A DNA stretch of 64,000 bases from Poa pratensis (GCA_947311845.1 CAMZMU010000123.1:12287652-12351651), one strand, 5' to 3'; counted from the stretch's first letter, positions 50,653 to 62,700 are shown. A program made the numbers and translations. The notes: generated by a model from the letters alone, not told the origin.

Positions 50653-50851
50653 CCTTTTTTTTTGCGATTCAATGAACTTTATCGATCACTGATGTAGATT
50701 ACAATCATGCTGAAGAGTATCAGCAAGGAAAGGAGGGTATAAATAAGCAATAAACATCTACGTCTAGTGCCAATAGACCAAGAGTACATGACTGCAACGC
50801 CGCGGAAGGGTGTAAGGCGTTTACCGGATTCAAATAAGGCAGAAAAAACGC
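50653..50851 (-). mobile_element. Possible LINE 3' tail fragment
   Basis: A T9 tract at 50653 is followed by GCGATTCAATGAACTTTATC, resembling the inverted 3' end of a poly(A)-tailed element. No coding part is identifiable; the Harbinger element begins three bases after it. Confidence 0.35.
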
Positions 50852-50854
50852 TAA

Positions 50855-53339
50855 GAGCATCTCCACCGGCGCGTCCAATAGCGCTCCCAATAGGCCTATT
50901 GGGCGCGCCGGCACCAAATCGGCTTACAGCGGCGCACCCAATAGTCCAAAAGTTGTCGGCACGTCCCAATACAGCGTCCGGCAACCCTCCTTCGTGCCCT
51001 GATTCTAGGGACGCAAGCAGCGCGCCGATAACCGCGGCAACGCGCGCCACGTCGGATCTGACGGGCGGGGCCAACGCGGTTGCGACACTTTCCCCTCCCT
51101 GCCGTCCATTTTCAGTCTCCCGCCATTTGCCTCCCCCGCCCCACCTCCTTCCCGTCTTTCCCACCTTGGGCGATCCACGTCCGACCGGCCGATGTCTCCT
51201 GTCAAGCGCAATAGTGGCGACGCTCGCGGCGGAGGAGGACGCCGGGGCACTAGTCGCGGTGGCGCTTTTCGCGGTACCACCAGCAGTTACGCCGTCCCTC
51301 GCAAATCCCGCACGCGGCCGGAGAATATATCGGATGCGGACTGGGAGAAGGAGCGGGAGCATCGATCGGCGGCCACCATCGACAGGAGAGGGCGGCGCAC
51401 GAGTGCGGTGGCGAGGCAGAAGGAGCTCGATATCTTGCACGAGTCGCTCGCGTATGCTGTTGTTGGCGGCGCAAGTAAAGGGAGCACCAACACGCCGGGG
51501 GGCGCGTCGCCATCGAACCCGGCGTTCTTCGATGCCGGTGGCGTCACTCCACGTTCCGGGCTGCAGATCTTGACATGGTTCGGTGATAGCAGCCGCTCCG
51601 ACTCGCCGAACGTCGCCCTCCGCGTCGACCTCAACCACGTGTTCACCGAGTCGCCGGATCTTCAGAGGGGACGGCCATGCCCAAGCGTCGATGTGTGTGG
51701 TCGCCAACGCCTCTTTGGCACGGACGGCGATGGACACGGCGCCAGCGATGGGAATGGCGACCACATGTTCGGCGGAATGCCGGCCGGTGTAGACGACGAA
51801 ATGGTATGAAATCTACGTCCTTTGCCTCATGCATATTGCGTTCATGACATGAAACCGACGTGCGAGTTGTTCTTTGCAATAGCTCGAAGGGTCGGAGGTG
51901 TTGTGTGGCATGATCCGTGATGGGACGGCCATGCCCGCCGCTCCGGAAGAGGAACAACAAGGAGTGGAGGAAGAATGGAACAAAGAGGAAGAGGAGGAGG
52001 GCGACGGTGAGGAGGAGGAGGGCAACGACGAGGAGGTCGACCCTGACATCGATACCGGGAGGAAGGTCCGCAAGACGAGGAAGAAAGGAACTAAGGGCAA
52101 GAGGTGGAAGACCAAGGAGGACGAGTGCATAATTGACGCATGGAAGCTTGTGACCAACGACTCCATCGTTGGCTCGAACCAAACCTACGGCCGGTATTGG
52201 AAGAGGGTCGAAGAACAAATCCATGAGAAGATGATCTATGGCGACTATGCCAAGGTGCCAATGGATCACAATTGGAATGCAATGTCGCATGGGTGGAGGG
52301 CCATCCAAGCCGAATGCAACAAGTTCCACGGCGACGTCGATCAAATCCAAAGAAGGCAGGCGAGCGGCAACACGGTGAAGGACTTATTGAGCGACATTAT
52401 CATGTTCTACTGAGAGAACAACAACCACAAGGACTTCAAGTTCATGCACTGTTTTGTGAAGCTTCAAAACAACAAGAAGTGGGAGAAGACGCGGATCGAT
52501 CTCAACGGCGGCCTCATGACCCGGCGTTCCCCGCGTCCATTGACAAGTGTCTCGCCGAGGTCACAACCATGTCCAAGCAAAACGCAAGCACCTTCGACGA
52601 GAGTTGGACGTCTTTGATGAGCAAGCATGACGAGAAGTTCGCCGTGGAGAAGGAGAAGGTCACCATTGAGAAGGATAAGGTCGCCGTCGAGAAGGAGCGG
52701 CTCGCCATCGAGAGGGAGAAGGCGCAGGGAGCTATCATGCAAACCGACACGGCAAGAATCTAGGCGATGTCGGAGCTGTCGCAATCCGTCACTTGAAAGA
52801 TGAAGGAGGACGCCAAGATTTTGACCACCGACCTCTCCGCCTACATACCGGAGGTGAGGGCTTGGTTTCAGCTCTCTCAGCAGCGCATCTTGCGTGATTC
52901 GGGTCTTTTGCCGCTGGAGCCGACGCCGATGAACATGATGGGGGGGCCAACGACGGGCACGACGTCCTCCGACCCAGAGCCAATGCCGCGCCTGGGCTGG
53001 AGAGACGCCGAGACACAAGAGGAGGCGTTCGAGCCGGTGTTGACGATCGATTGATTTGCATGATTGACGTTCTGTAATATGATCGCCAGACCTGGCGATT
53101 CTTTGGGTGTGACCGTCGGACCTGGCAAAGCTTTTGGGTGTGCAAACCGACGCTATTCGAACTTGACCATCGTGTCATTTTTATTTGAATTTGTGGGGTC
53201 GGTCTATTAGTGCCGCCTATTAAGAGCGCCCGGTGGGGCGCGCCGCTCCCAATAGACGACAACGTGTGCCGGTGCGCCTAATAGCACTTTTCCGGCATTT
53301 GCCGGACGCTCTATTGGGCGCGCGCCGATGGAGATGCTC
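50855..53339 (+). mobile_element. PIF/Harbinger element carrying only a Myb-like ORF
   Basis: Ends GAGCATCTCCACCGGCGCG and, inverted, GAGCATCTCCATCGGCGCG, with subterminal CCAATAG words. TAA duplications lie at 50852-50854 and 53340-53342. The 2.49 kb interior encodes a SANT/Myb-like protein and no DDE transposase, although autonomous Harbinger elements need both. Confidence 0.9.
51192..53054 (+). pseudogene. Harbinger Myb/SANT-like protein
   Basis: Exon 51192-51803 joins in phase to 51883-52413 (380 residues). The N-terminus is glycine/arginine-rich, then acidic (EEEEEGDGEEEEG). A trihelix-like DNA-binding domain follows (KRWKTKEDECIIDAWKLV, YGRYWKRVEEQIHEKM, WNAMSHGWRAIQAECNKF). A TGA at 52411 interrupts the family's next block, which continues with FMHCFVKLQNNKKWEK. 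Beyond a frameshift come a coiled coil of EKEK/VEKE repeats (52620-52740) and a proline-rich end at 53054. In the family this protein binds the element ends and brings in the transposase. This copy looks broken. Confidence 0.8.
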
Positions 53340-53342
53340 TAA

Positions 53343-54011
53343 GCGGTCGATGACACGCCAAGCTTTAGGATTCCTAAGCGCAACTGCCGATTGGCCAGGA
53401 TATCCTGGCGTCCGCTGCTAGCACCCGCGCTGTAGGTGCCCTAAGATGGCAACGCCGTTCATTCCATACTTGGACGAAGACGAAGCATGCATGCAGCTCC
53501 ACCTGGAACACATATCACATATGCAGAAGCTAGGGACAGGCATGGGCGGGGCCATCCACCCAACATATCATTGCAAAGCAGCAGGACAGGAATCCGCCGC
53601 CGTCGCCGTCACCTAGCTTATAATTCCTTTGACCGGCTATGCTCATCCGGCCATCCCACACCACGGCTTCTCCGACGAGAGGAATTCCGGCCGGTAATAC
53701 CCTCGGCTCGCCTCATTGACAGGATGCCGTACGTCGCCGTCGATGGGTGCGTCCCATCTCCGCTTTCCACGCCCATCTTTTTGACCGGGAATATACATAT
53801 CTCGATCGGCCCTCATCCCATGTCCCATGACCGTCCCAAAGAGCACTCTAGCTAAGCAAGAGCCAGACATGTCCAGGTCGATCGGATATGCTCTGCTCGT
53901 GTGCTCTCACGCATGCACGTACGGCTCATCCTCTCCTCTTCTTTCCCTCTAGCTAGCCAGCTCAGGAGTGTAGATCAGATGCGCCATTTTATGCTATAGC
54001 GATACGGGCTA
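53343..54011. other. No gene recognised
   Basis: Mixed-composition spacer. No supported feature. Confidence 0.35.
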
Positions 54012-55276
54012 CAGTTTTTTTTCCTCAACTTGGGCTAGTCCCTTTCTATTATAGAAATGTCAGATTCATTACAAGCATTCAGCATAACAGACATAAAGAG
54101 ACAGGAAAAGCCAGCCGAAAATGGAGGTACTAGCAGGAAACCCGCTGCGAATGTTCGATCTCGGACATCCCTACAACGCAAAGACCTGTTAGTATTTATC
54201 CCCCTAACCTAACAGAACACGGACATCACACAGAGTATCAAACACAACAACTAACAGAACAAAGTCCAGCTCAGAGCACGAACAACTAAGGTAATCAATC
54301 ATCGGTCAGAAGCAGCCTTCCATGAGTCGTCCAAGCAGGTGTTGTAGCTATATTCAAACCTCCCTCCACACAGATCATCGCTACTTAAGTTGAGCAACAC
54401 CAGCAGAAATAGCACCTTTGTCTTCCTTAGAATACAGACTGCCAGGTACGATAAGTAGGAGCATATGGGGAATACAATTGTCACATGAGTCCTCAACACA
54501 CATTTCTCATAAAATTATTTGTTCCTTATTGTCCAAATAGACCAACACACGACATACAAAAGCATGTTGTAAAATTTCCTCCCCCCATGCCAGAAGTTTT
54601 AGAAGTTAGAACTAAGCAAAACACTGCCAAATTGAATTGGGAATTTGGGATAATATGGAGTACCAATAACAGATCCAATGATCCCCAAACAGTTTTTGCA
54701 GTAGCACAAATAAAGAACTAGTGATTGCAAGTTTCAAGTTGATCACAACAAGAACAACAAGGATTACCAGGCCACCCTTTTTTTCATATTCACTCTAGTG
54801 CAGATAGCAACTTGAATTAATTACCACATAATGTTTCTGATTTTCAAAGGAGTCTTAGTTTCCCGTAACCACTTATAACTAGGTCCAACAGTAGTTTTTT
54901 CCAAAAACTTAGTTGAGAACTTCCTATTCTGACTCAAGCTCCAAATCACTTTATCAGGGGCCTCAGCCAGATTAACCATCCCCGCTTTCTCTTCAATGAA
55001 ATTCCATTGAGTCATCAAATCAGGAAACAGCCTTCTCCTGAAGGATAATCCAAGATTCCGCAGCAAGCAATTTTGAAAATATATGTCTTGACCTTGACAA
55101 ACATCATAAACCACACGAAAAGTTTCCATAAGAGGTTTATCATCTAACCAAGGATCTTAATTTCCTAAATCTCACAAGGTTTCCATTTTTCTAAATAATT
55201 TTTGTCCCAGTAACATAAACTTCATTAACTTTTACCAAGGTTTTCCAAACAGTATAGGCTACATGAACGTCGTGGC
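54012..55276 (-). pseudogene. LINE ORF2 C-terminal remnant
   Basis: The - strand encodes DPWLDDKPLMETFRVVYDVC, SLSQNRKFSTKFLEK, YKWLRETKTPLKIRNIMW and, with frame changes, a CCSCCDQLETCNHLFFIC zinc-binding block. These are the end of reverse transcriptase and the zf-RVT segment of plant L1-type elements. A T8 tract near 54015 marks the 3' tail. Many stops. Confidence 0.75.
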
Positions 55277-55284
55277 TGACAGGT

Positions 55285-55461
55285 AGGGGCGGATCCAGTG
55301 GGTGTGCCATGGCACCCCCTAAAAAATGCAGATTTTTTAACCTAATGACAATTAGTCTAATTTTATGTATATTACATGTGTTATAATATTTGAAGATGAT
55401 ATTTAGACTATTAACATTGACTTTGGCACCCCTTGTTGTTAGATCCTGCATCCGCCACTGT
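55285..55461. mobile_element. hAT-type MITE with 8-bp TSD
   Basis: 177 bp between AGGGGCGGATCCAGTG and CATCCGCCACTGT. TGACAGGT is duplicated exactly outside (55277-55284 and 55462-55469). The ends and 8-bp target site fit the hAT superfamily. Confidence 0.88.
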
Positions 55462-55469
55462 TGACAGGT

Positions 55470-55784
55470 GGACCCGTTGGTATCAATTGCACTAGTGATC
55501 TACACGAACCAGTCACGTGCCTGGAGGATGTGAGCTCCAGGGACGCACGATCTAGCCAGGCCCGCGTTGCTTATAAGCAGAACCAATATAGACGTACGAC
55601 GACGTTAACCATTGTCGCCGACTAAAGCCGATCTAGAGGCTGAAAACCTCTCTGGTATTGGAGCTCGCAAGTTGCGCGAACGAGCTTCATATACTCTTGG
55701 TCAAAATGACACCGGCGCCCGTTGCCTTGATGCTAAAGGAGTAAAGGGGTTGTTGCTATATATGGTATACTTTGCCATTATTTG
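55470..55784. other. No gene recognised
   Basis: Short spacer before a 5'-truncated LINE. No supported feature. Confidence 0.35.
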
Positions 55785-56935
55785 TTGACATCGAAACATC
55801 GTTCTTTGGAAATCTGGTGATTCCCACTTCTGGGCTGGCCTCATGGCCACGAAGAAATTCTTTTTCCCACATGGATCTTTCTCAATCAGGAATGGAGGGG
55901 AAATTCGGTTCTGGGAGGACAAATGGCTTGGCCAAACCACTCACCGGGAACAGTATCCGGCTTTGTACAATATTGTGCGATACAAAGGCGACACACTCGC
56001 TAAAGTGTTGGGTACTTCCCCACCAGATGTATCGTTCAGAAGAACTCTATTAGGGCCCAGACAAGTATCTTGGAATGTCTTGCTTCTAAGGCTGGACTCT
56101 GTCCAATTGTCAGACGGAGCTGATAGATTTCTATGGAATCTAACTAAGAATGGTTTATTCTCGGTTGAGTCTATGTACAGAGTTTTAATCCAACCTGTAG
56201 TCCAAGTCGATACTAATAAGAAAATTTGGAAGATGAAGATTCCGCTAAAAACGAAGGTGTTTGCGTGGTATCTTCGTCGAGGTGTAATTCTTACAAAAGA
56301 TAACCTTGTCAAACGCAATTGGCATGGGAGCAAAAAATGTGTCTTCTGCAGTCATGACGAAACCATTGAACACTTATTCTTCCAGTGCGAGTTCGCAAGG
56401 TCTATATGGTCAGCTATCCAGATAGGTTCTACCTTATATCCTCCACGCAGCGTTGTAAATATTTTTGTCAACTGGCTGAATGGGGTTGATTCTAGGTTCA
56501 AACTACTTATTAGGGTGGGAGCGATTGTCGTCATTTGATCGCTATGGCTATGCAGAAATGACAAGATTTTTAACGATAAAAATTATTCTATTATGCAGGT
56601 TATTTACCGATGCACAGCTACGCTCCGCTCATGGTCGGCCCTGCAGCGTGTGGAGCACCGAGAGCTGTTTTTGGAGGTACCGTCGCGATTGGAGGCTGCG
56701 GCGAGAGAGTTATTCTCCCAGCATGGATGGCCACATAATCTACGGATCAATCCTCCACCGTCATAGGCGTCTCTACAATTTCTCATTATGATATGTAATT
56801 CGCCTTTCTTTTATTTTCGTTCGCTACGGAACTTTGGATCTTGTTGGGGCTGTGTGCATCCTATTTATGTAGAGGCCGGGTGTAATACTTGAAACTCTTG
56901 AGTAATAAAATCCCTTTATCAAAAAAAAAACCCGT
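55785..56935 (+). mobile_element. 5'-truncated LINE with nearly open ORF2 end
   Basis: From about 55797 one + strand frame reads GDSHFWAGLMATKKFF, IRFWEDKWLGQTT, KIWKMKIPLKTKVFAWYL and the zf-RVT block CVFCSHDETIEHLFFQCEFA. A single TGA at 56536 precedes SLWLCRNDKIF. The frame ends near 56765. The 3' UTR ends GAGTAATAAAATCCC and an A10 tail. The strong reading frame suggests a younger insertion than the other LINEs here. No certain TSD was found. Confidence 0.85.
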
Positions 56936-57248
56936 TGAATTAAAGTTATCTGGTCGGCAGTGTAGTAGTGACCTTATCCTCCATACGAATGTACTACTTC
57001 TAGTGTGCAAATTAATGCCACGCGCTGCCCAGGCGCTAAACTCATGAATGGATTTGTTCTCAAATCATCGTAGTCCGAGTCTCCCAAATTTGACATCAAA
57101 GGTTGAGACAAGTTTTTTCCCGAAAAGCGAAGACCCCTACCTCTTGATCAGTTGATACACATAGTCAGCTTTGTTGTGACTTGTGAAGTTTGGAAATAAG
57201 TCTTATAAAAGAGTAACAAAAATAGAAGCCAAATGAAAAGGAGTGGAA
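56936..57248. other. No gene recognised
   Basis: AT-rich spacer between a LINE tail and a foldback MITE. Nothing else is seen. Confidence 0.35.
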
Positions 57249-57638
57249 ATTTCGTGCTCCCAAGGTCCAATGATCTCATTATTTTCAAAATATCAAAAGT
57301 ACATTTACATGTTTCAAACAATCTGAAAAAATTCATACATGTTCTCAATGATATATCCTACAAGCACGCAAAATCTCAATGCAAAATATTTTTCGTTTTG
57401 AGCTACACAAAAATAAAAAACATGTACAAATCATAACAGTGAACAATGTATAATTTTAAATTTCTAACTTTTATCATTTTTGTGTAGCCTATAATACAAA
57501 AACAATTCGCACTGTGATTTTAAACGCTTATAGTATACATGATTGACAACATGCGGATTTTTTTAGATTTTTTGAAATTTTCAAATATATTTCGAATTTT
57601 ATAAAATAGTGGGATCAGTGGACCTCGTGAGCCAAAAT
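57249..57638. mobile_element. Foldback MITE D
   Basis: Left TTTCGTGCTCCCAAGGTCCA pairs with the inverse of the right GGACCTCGTGAGCCAAAAT; inner arms ATGTTCTCAATGAT and ATGATTGACAACAT pair too. It lies at the 3' end of a LINE remnant. Confidence 0.65.
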
Positions 57639-57724
57639 GACTTTTCGAAGGAACAATGGATACATCGTTCAACCGACCGCAAATCATATTAGATGCCACA
57701 CTTATGAAGCACAAATCCTACTGT

Positions 57725-59139
57725 TAGGCTGTTAGCCGTATTGATTGAACATGTCTCGTGCGACCGCCTCCAGACAGATGCACCCAGAATCCATAGACGC
57801 TGCACATCTGTACGGTGTAGAAATAACAACATACTCTATGAATCTACTGAGTAGCCTTGTGGAATACTGTAAAACAAAAGGAGAAACTATGTCTTTAAAA
57901 AAATAATATCATTACATTAGTTGCATAAGTCCCAACATAAAGCGCATACTGGAACCTGGATCTGAGCTTTAAGTGGTGTGTTGCAACCCCGTTCAAACAG
58001 TTCACGTACATATTCACTACTAGTGGTGGTAAAATAAAAAGCAATCTGAAATGTCCGCCAAACAAGGCGGGCAAAAGGACATGAAAGGAAGAGATGGATT
58101 ATTTCCATTTTGTCATAAAAACAATATTTTTTATTCCCATTTAGTTGTTGGTTACAAGGTTATCCTTTGTAAAAACAACCCTTTATAAAGGAACCATATG
58201 GGAATATTTATCTTGAATGACACCAAGTTTCAAAATGTATTTAGTGGAATCCACTCTAACTCCCGGGTGCATATGCATCCCGTATTTAAAAGCACATTAT
58301 AAAATACCAAAGAACCGAAATAAAATTTTATGGATACATGTTCACATTCTGTGTGTTCACAAAAATTGTTTCACGAAAAAATTCTTATAAAAAGCCTTAT
58401 TTTAGCACCATTTTTTTTCTTTTTTACATAGGCTACAAAAATGGTGGTGTTTCGTGAAAGGACTTCATGAACACATAGCATGTTAAGAGCTATGCTCGGA
58501 CATTTTTTTGCAATTGTTTTGATATTTTGAAATACGTTTTAAATGCATTTTAAATGTTGGGTGCATATGCACTGGAAAGCCAAAACATCTCTCTCCATAG
58601 GAAAACATCATTTCCAGCCATTAGGTCCGCATACTTGTATTTCAACATGAAAGTCCTAGAAGTATGCAACCCCCCATTTAAAGACATCCCTCATTAGAAA
58701 GATTGAGCATCATTAACCGTTGGACCAAATATAACCACGATGTCCATTTCTCCCTGATGAAGGTTCGCCTAACATTAACATTTAGCGGTACTTGAGACAA
58801 CACATGCAACGGGAACATGTTTCCATCACAAACATTATTTCGGGATGGGTATTCGTAGCCAAGTGTCATCCAAAAATTATAATAAGGCCTATATCCGACC
58901 ATCAAAGATCCAAAACTCCTCTTCATCCCCATGATCCCTTCATAGAATGGAGAGACAGTAGGTTTTGTTGTCACTTGTGATCGATAGTGTTTTGGGGCGA
59001 AGGTATTTTTTCACAACAACTCTTGCCACTCATACTCCTCATTTAAATATTATACAACCATTTCCTAAGGAGACATTTGTTTTTTATATGACCTCAACTC
59101 CTAAGCCCCCTTTATCTTTAGGTCAGCAAATGATGTTCC
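57725..59139 (-). pseudogene. LINE ORF2 remnant, 3' part (split by a solo LTR)
   Basis: Reading the - strand down from 59139: PKDKGGLGVEV, LSLGNGCIIFK-like text, then FYEGIMGMKRSF, HVLSQVPLNVNVRRTF, a foldback MITE, then GVVFTKDNLVT and IIHLFLSCPFARLVWRTF, and finally VPVCALCWDLCN. These follow the usual order of a plant L1-type ORF2 end. Stops and frameshifts are frequent. Confidence 0.8.
58255..58586. mobile_element. Foldback MITE E inside LINE ORF2
   Basis: GGGTGCATATGCATCC near the left pairs with GGTGCATATGCACTGG near the right, followed by complementary T/A-rich arms (TATTTAAAAGCACATT and AATGCATTTTAAATG). It interrupts the LINE frame between 58250 and 58600. Confidence 0.7.
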
Positions 59140-60820
59140 TGAAGGAGATATGCCCTAGACGCAAATAATAAATGTATTATTGTCATATCTCATATATGTT
59201 CATAATTGGTTTTATACCATGCTATAACTGTATTAAGCGGAGACATTAATACATGTGTTGTATGCAAACAACCAGGTCCCTAGTAGCCTCTATTTAGCTA
59301 GTCCATTGGTCAATGGATGATCGAGGTTTCCCGATCATGTGATATTTATGTCAATTGACAATGGGGTGAATGATGTGATGGACATACCCAACATAAGCAT
59401 TATGACGTGATCGATGTTCAGCGTCATGATAGTTAGAAACATAGTAACCTAATCCTTTGACCACGAGATCATATTTAATCACTATCTCTGGAGGTTGCCT
59501 TGACTGCATCAACCGTCACACCATAACAGGGTGACAATAAAGGTGTCTCTATCAGGTTTCCGAAGGAATAGGTTGAGGCGTATGGATCAAGAGCGGGATT
59601 TGTCCATCCGAAGGTCGGAGAGATACTAGTTAGGGCCCACTCGGTGAAATCACATCAAAGTTTGCAAACGTGTGACTAGGTCACAGGATGTGTGATCATG
59701 TGAACGAGATAACAAGTGTTTGTCGGTAACGAGATAGAACAAAGTTATCAGGATACCGGTGATCATGTCTCGGACAAATTCAGTATCGAGGCATGAAGGG
59801 AATAGGACACGAATGTTAAGGTTCAAGCGAATTAATTTGTGGATTGCACAGGGGGCCATCATGGGTTTCCAGATCCCGCTGTTGGTCATTGATCGGAGAG
59901 ATGTCTTGATCATGTCTGGAGTGATCCCGAACCGTAGGGTGTCACACTTAAGGGTAGACGACGCATAGGTATAGTCTTGACACCAAAGAGAAAATGGAGA
60001 AGAGAACCGGAAACGTTTCGGGGCATATCCGATGGAGTTCGGAGGGCAACGAATTTCGGAGCTCGAATAAATTAGATAATATGTATATGATATTAATTAA
60101 AGTAATTAATGATTAAATATATTTTTATTTTTATTTAATTCGAATTTTAAAGGCAGCCCACCTTAAATGGGCCTCACCCAAGTGGGGAGGCCCATGGGGG
60201 GAAGATCCCCCCCCCCCCACAAGGAGGCGCACCAAGGAGGCAGCCTAGGTGGGCCCCCACATGGGGCCCACCTAGGGCTGGCGCACCATGAAAGGGGGCG
60301 GGTTGGTGTGGGGTTTAGTCCCACACCGCCCGGACACCAAGGGTGGCAGCCCTCCTCCTCCTTTATATAGTGGTGCCCCCATGGCTTTTGGAGAACACCC
60401 CAATTCTCTCTCTCTCTGACCTCAAACGTGGTTCCGTTTCTGGAGCTGCGCACGGGTATAGGTTTCTCCACCATACGCACACCGTCGTGCTGCTGGTACT
60501 TCGGTCCAAGCTACTCTTTTTCCGCTGCTTCGCTGGACCGGAGCTCGGAGGGACGTCGTTTACATCGTATGTGTGTAATCCTTCGGATGTGCTGCACTTG
60601 CGGCACTTGGAGCTTGTACGACTACACGACCTTGAGGTCGGCATCGCCGTACGTCTTCATCATGCGTCGTCATCGAAACAGATCTTTTGATCGTCGACGC
60701 TTACGGTCTTCAAAGGTATGAACACAGTTCCCTCCATTACTTTCATGTCATATAGATAGATCTTGGCTAGTTGGGGTTATCGTCGGTTGGAATTTTTTTT
60801 TCTGCACACGAACCCCTTCA
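59140..60820 (+). mobile_element. Second solo Copia-type LTR, inserted in LINE ORF2
   Basis: 1681 bp from TGAAGGAGATATGCCCTAG to CGAACCCCTTCA, with GTTCC duplicated exactly (59135-59139 and 60821-60825). It shares the ATATGCCCTAG opening and many inner words with the LTR at 37321-39119, so they are related subfamilies. A TATA-like CCTTTATATAGTGG at about 60360 fits + strand promoter polarity. A G/C homopolymer stretch lies at 60196-60220. Confidence 0.93.
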
Positions 60821-61470
60821 GTTCCACTTAGTCAAACAATATTTATGTTTATGTCCATCACTTTGCAAGCAAATATGGTTTGTACTACTCTAATATTTCC
60901 CATAACATTTTAGGTTCTTCAAAGAAAGACAACACAAACATCTTTAAGCCTAATAAATTCTCATGAATACATAAGATGATATACATGTTAACAGCCTTTT
61001 TCAAGATCATGTTTCACAAAAATAATGGTATCATGTGTATACTGTGATGGATACTCCACCATCTACTAGGCGTGTGATAAGACCACACCCACTTGCCCTT
61101 CTTTGCTCTGTTAATGAGAATGGCCTACATGTCAGCAACGATGTTCGTGAAGATCAAATATATCATATTCACTTGTCACAACTCTTTAAAGGTTTCAAAA
61201 TAATGACTAATGTTGTCGCTAACTTTAATACCAACACTACATCCTTGCACAAATTGTGTAATCCATTGACACCATTTTTGTACAAATCCTTCTATATGCA
61301 ATATTTTCTACAAAATAGGACACTAAGCCCTATCATAGGCTTTCACAACATCCACTATAAATATTACCCCATCGAGCTTCCATCTATGAAGTTTATGGAT
61401 GGTATAACAGCCTTCTCGGAAATCCCTGTAATATGATTTTTCCCAACTTTGGTGAAGATTTTAAAGCTTA
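60821..61470 (-). pseudogene. LINE ORF2 remnant, reverse-transcriptase part
   Basis: The - strand shows ILTKVGKNHI and ISEKAVIPS near the top, then LVDGGVSI, a degraded YxDD region followed by DTIIFVKHDLEKA, FFEEPK and DGHKHKYCLTKWN at the LTR junction. About 85 residues expected between the catalytic region and FFEEPK are missing, so there was an internal deletion before or after decay. Confidence 0.72.
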
Positions 61471-62088
61471 CATTTAGGAGGCAAATCGAACGACATAGTT
61501 TCAAGTGAAGTTCTCCTAAAGTGCAACTAGGTGGGAAATCCATATGGCAAGATTATACCAGCAACAAGATTGCAAGTATAACTAAACAAGCACAAGTAAA
61601 GGTAATGATCAAATTAACCCAAGGTGGAAGGAGATAGCATATTCACATGGAAACTCCAACCTCCTAGGGTTCCCCACAAACCCAAGAGGAGCAAGTACAA
61701 AGCAAACTCGGAGGGGAAATCAACTTTTGGCTTGGTGGATTCACTTATCAAGATCTTCAGTTTCTTCCCTGACTCTAGGTAGAGGGAGGGAAAGTTATGA
61801 AACTTTTTTAGGTCAAAAATGGCAGCATGACTCAGATGCAATAATTAGGTATCCCCAGCGAAGAAGATGCACTTATATAGGATTCCTCCATTTCAAACCG
61901 TTACTCATGATCGAGAAATCACGAAACCTCTGAGTCATGCGGAACTATCTGGGCTATTTGCGAGCAAACCTGAAGGGTCTGGGAGAAAGCTCAGAGAGCA
62001 TGGGACCGTGATTACTTCCCAAAATGATGGGCTTAGATTGATTTTTTTGTCTTTGTTCTCTGGGAATGTTTTAGGACGTTTAAAGTAA
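61471..62088. other. No gene recognised
   Basis: It may include further decayed repeat. No conserved protein or repeat termini could be supported. Confidence 0.35.
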
Positions 62089-62700
62089 TTGGTCTGGCAA
62101 ACCTCATCGGAGGAGTCGGGCAATTTCATCTACGATCGTCTTCAACTCTGTTACGAGGACGACGATTTTCCTCAATCCGATCATGTAGATCCTTATTCTC
62201 CTGGGTGGCTCTATCCCACGCGAGGCGCCCGTCTCGGGATTACCTTGCGCCACGATATGCCGTTGGGGGTGACAGGTCTAGAGGTGGCGGTTGGATTCTG
62301 TGAACTACCGAGAAGTGTGGTTGAGGGGCCGAGTACTGGAGTACGACTTGCTGAGGACCGTTGGCTAACCTAATGCATTCAACTAGAGGAGATTTCGTCG
62401 GACGCTTTATTAGCCGTGTGTTCCACCAGAGTGCGATGTGCTTGATTTTGTGTCTAACCTGCAGTCTCTTCCAAGATTTGGAGGTTTCTGGCCATTGTCT
62501 TGATAACAACGAGGTTGAATTTGGGATTTGCATAAACAGTGACCCTGTCAACTTTGTGCACCAAATTTGGGTGCTACTCGACGAGTTATGCCCTACGGCA
62601 GTGTACGTCGTTGTGTCAACGTCCGAGGTTTGTTGTCATCTCATCGGTTCTTCTCTGCTGAGTTAGGAGGGATAAATGATCTCGTTCAAGTAGCTCAGGT
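62089..62700 (+). other. Unassigned coding-like stretch
   Basis: The + strand frame 62089-62373 begins MVWQTSSEESGNFIYDRLQL, with an acidic patch YEDDDF and PLGVTGLEVAVGFCELP. After a stop and frame change a second frame continues with STRGDFVGRFISRVFHQ and DLEVSGHCLDNNEVEFGICI. The composition looks protein-like in two adjoining frames, suggesting one broken gene. I do not recognise the family; it may be TE-derived. Confidence 0.35.

Noticed and set aside
50679..51764. A 361-residue - strand open frame
   Set aside because: Antisense to the Harbinger Myb-like gene and extends over its TIR; not a gene.
55700..56960. Target-site duplication for the + strand LINE (CCCGTTG near both sides)
   Set aside because: The shared word is short and not adjacent to the inferred 5' break, so it is probably chance.
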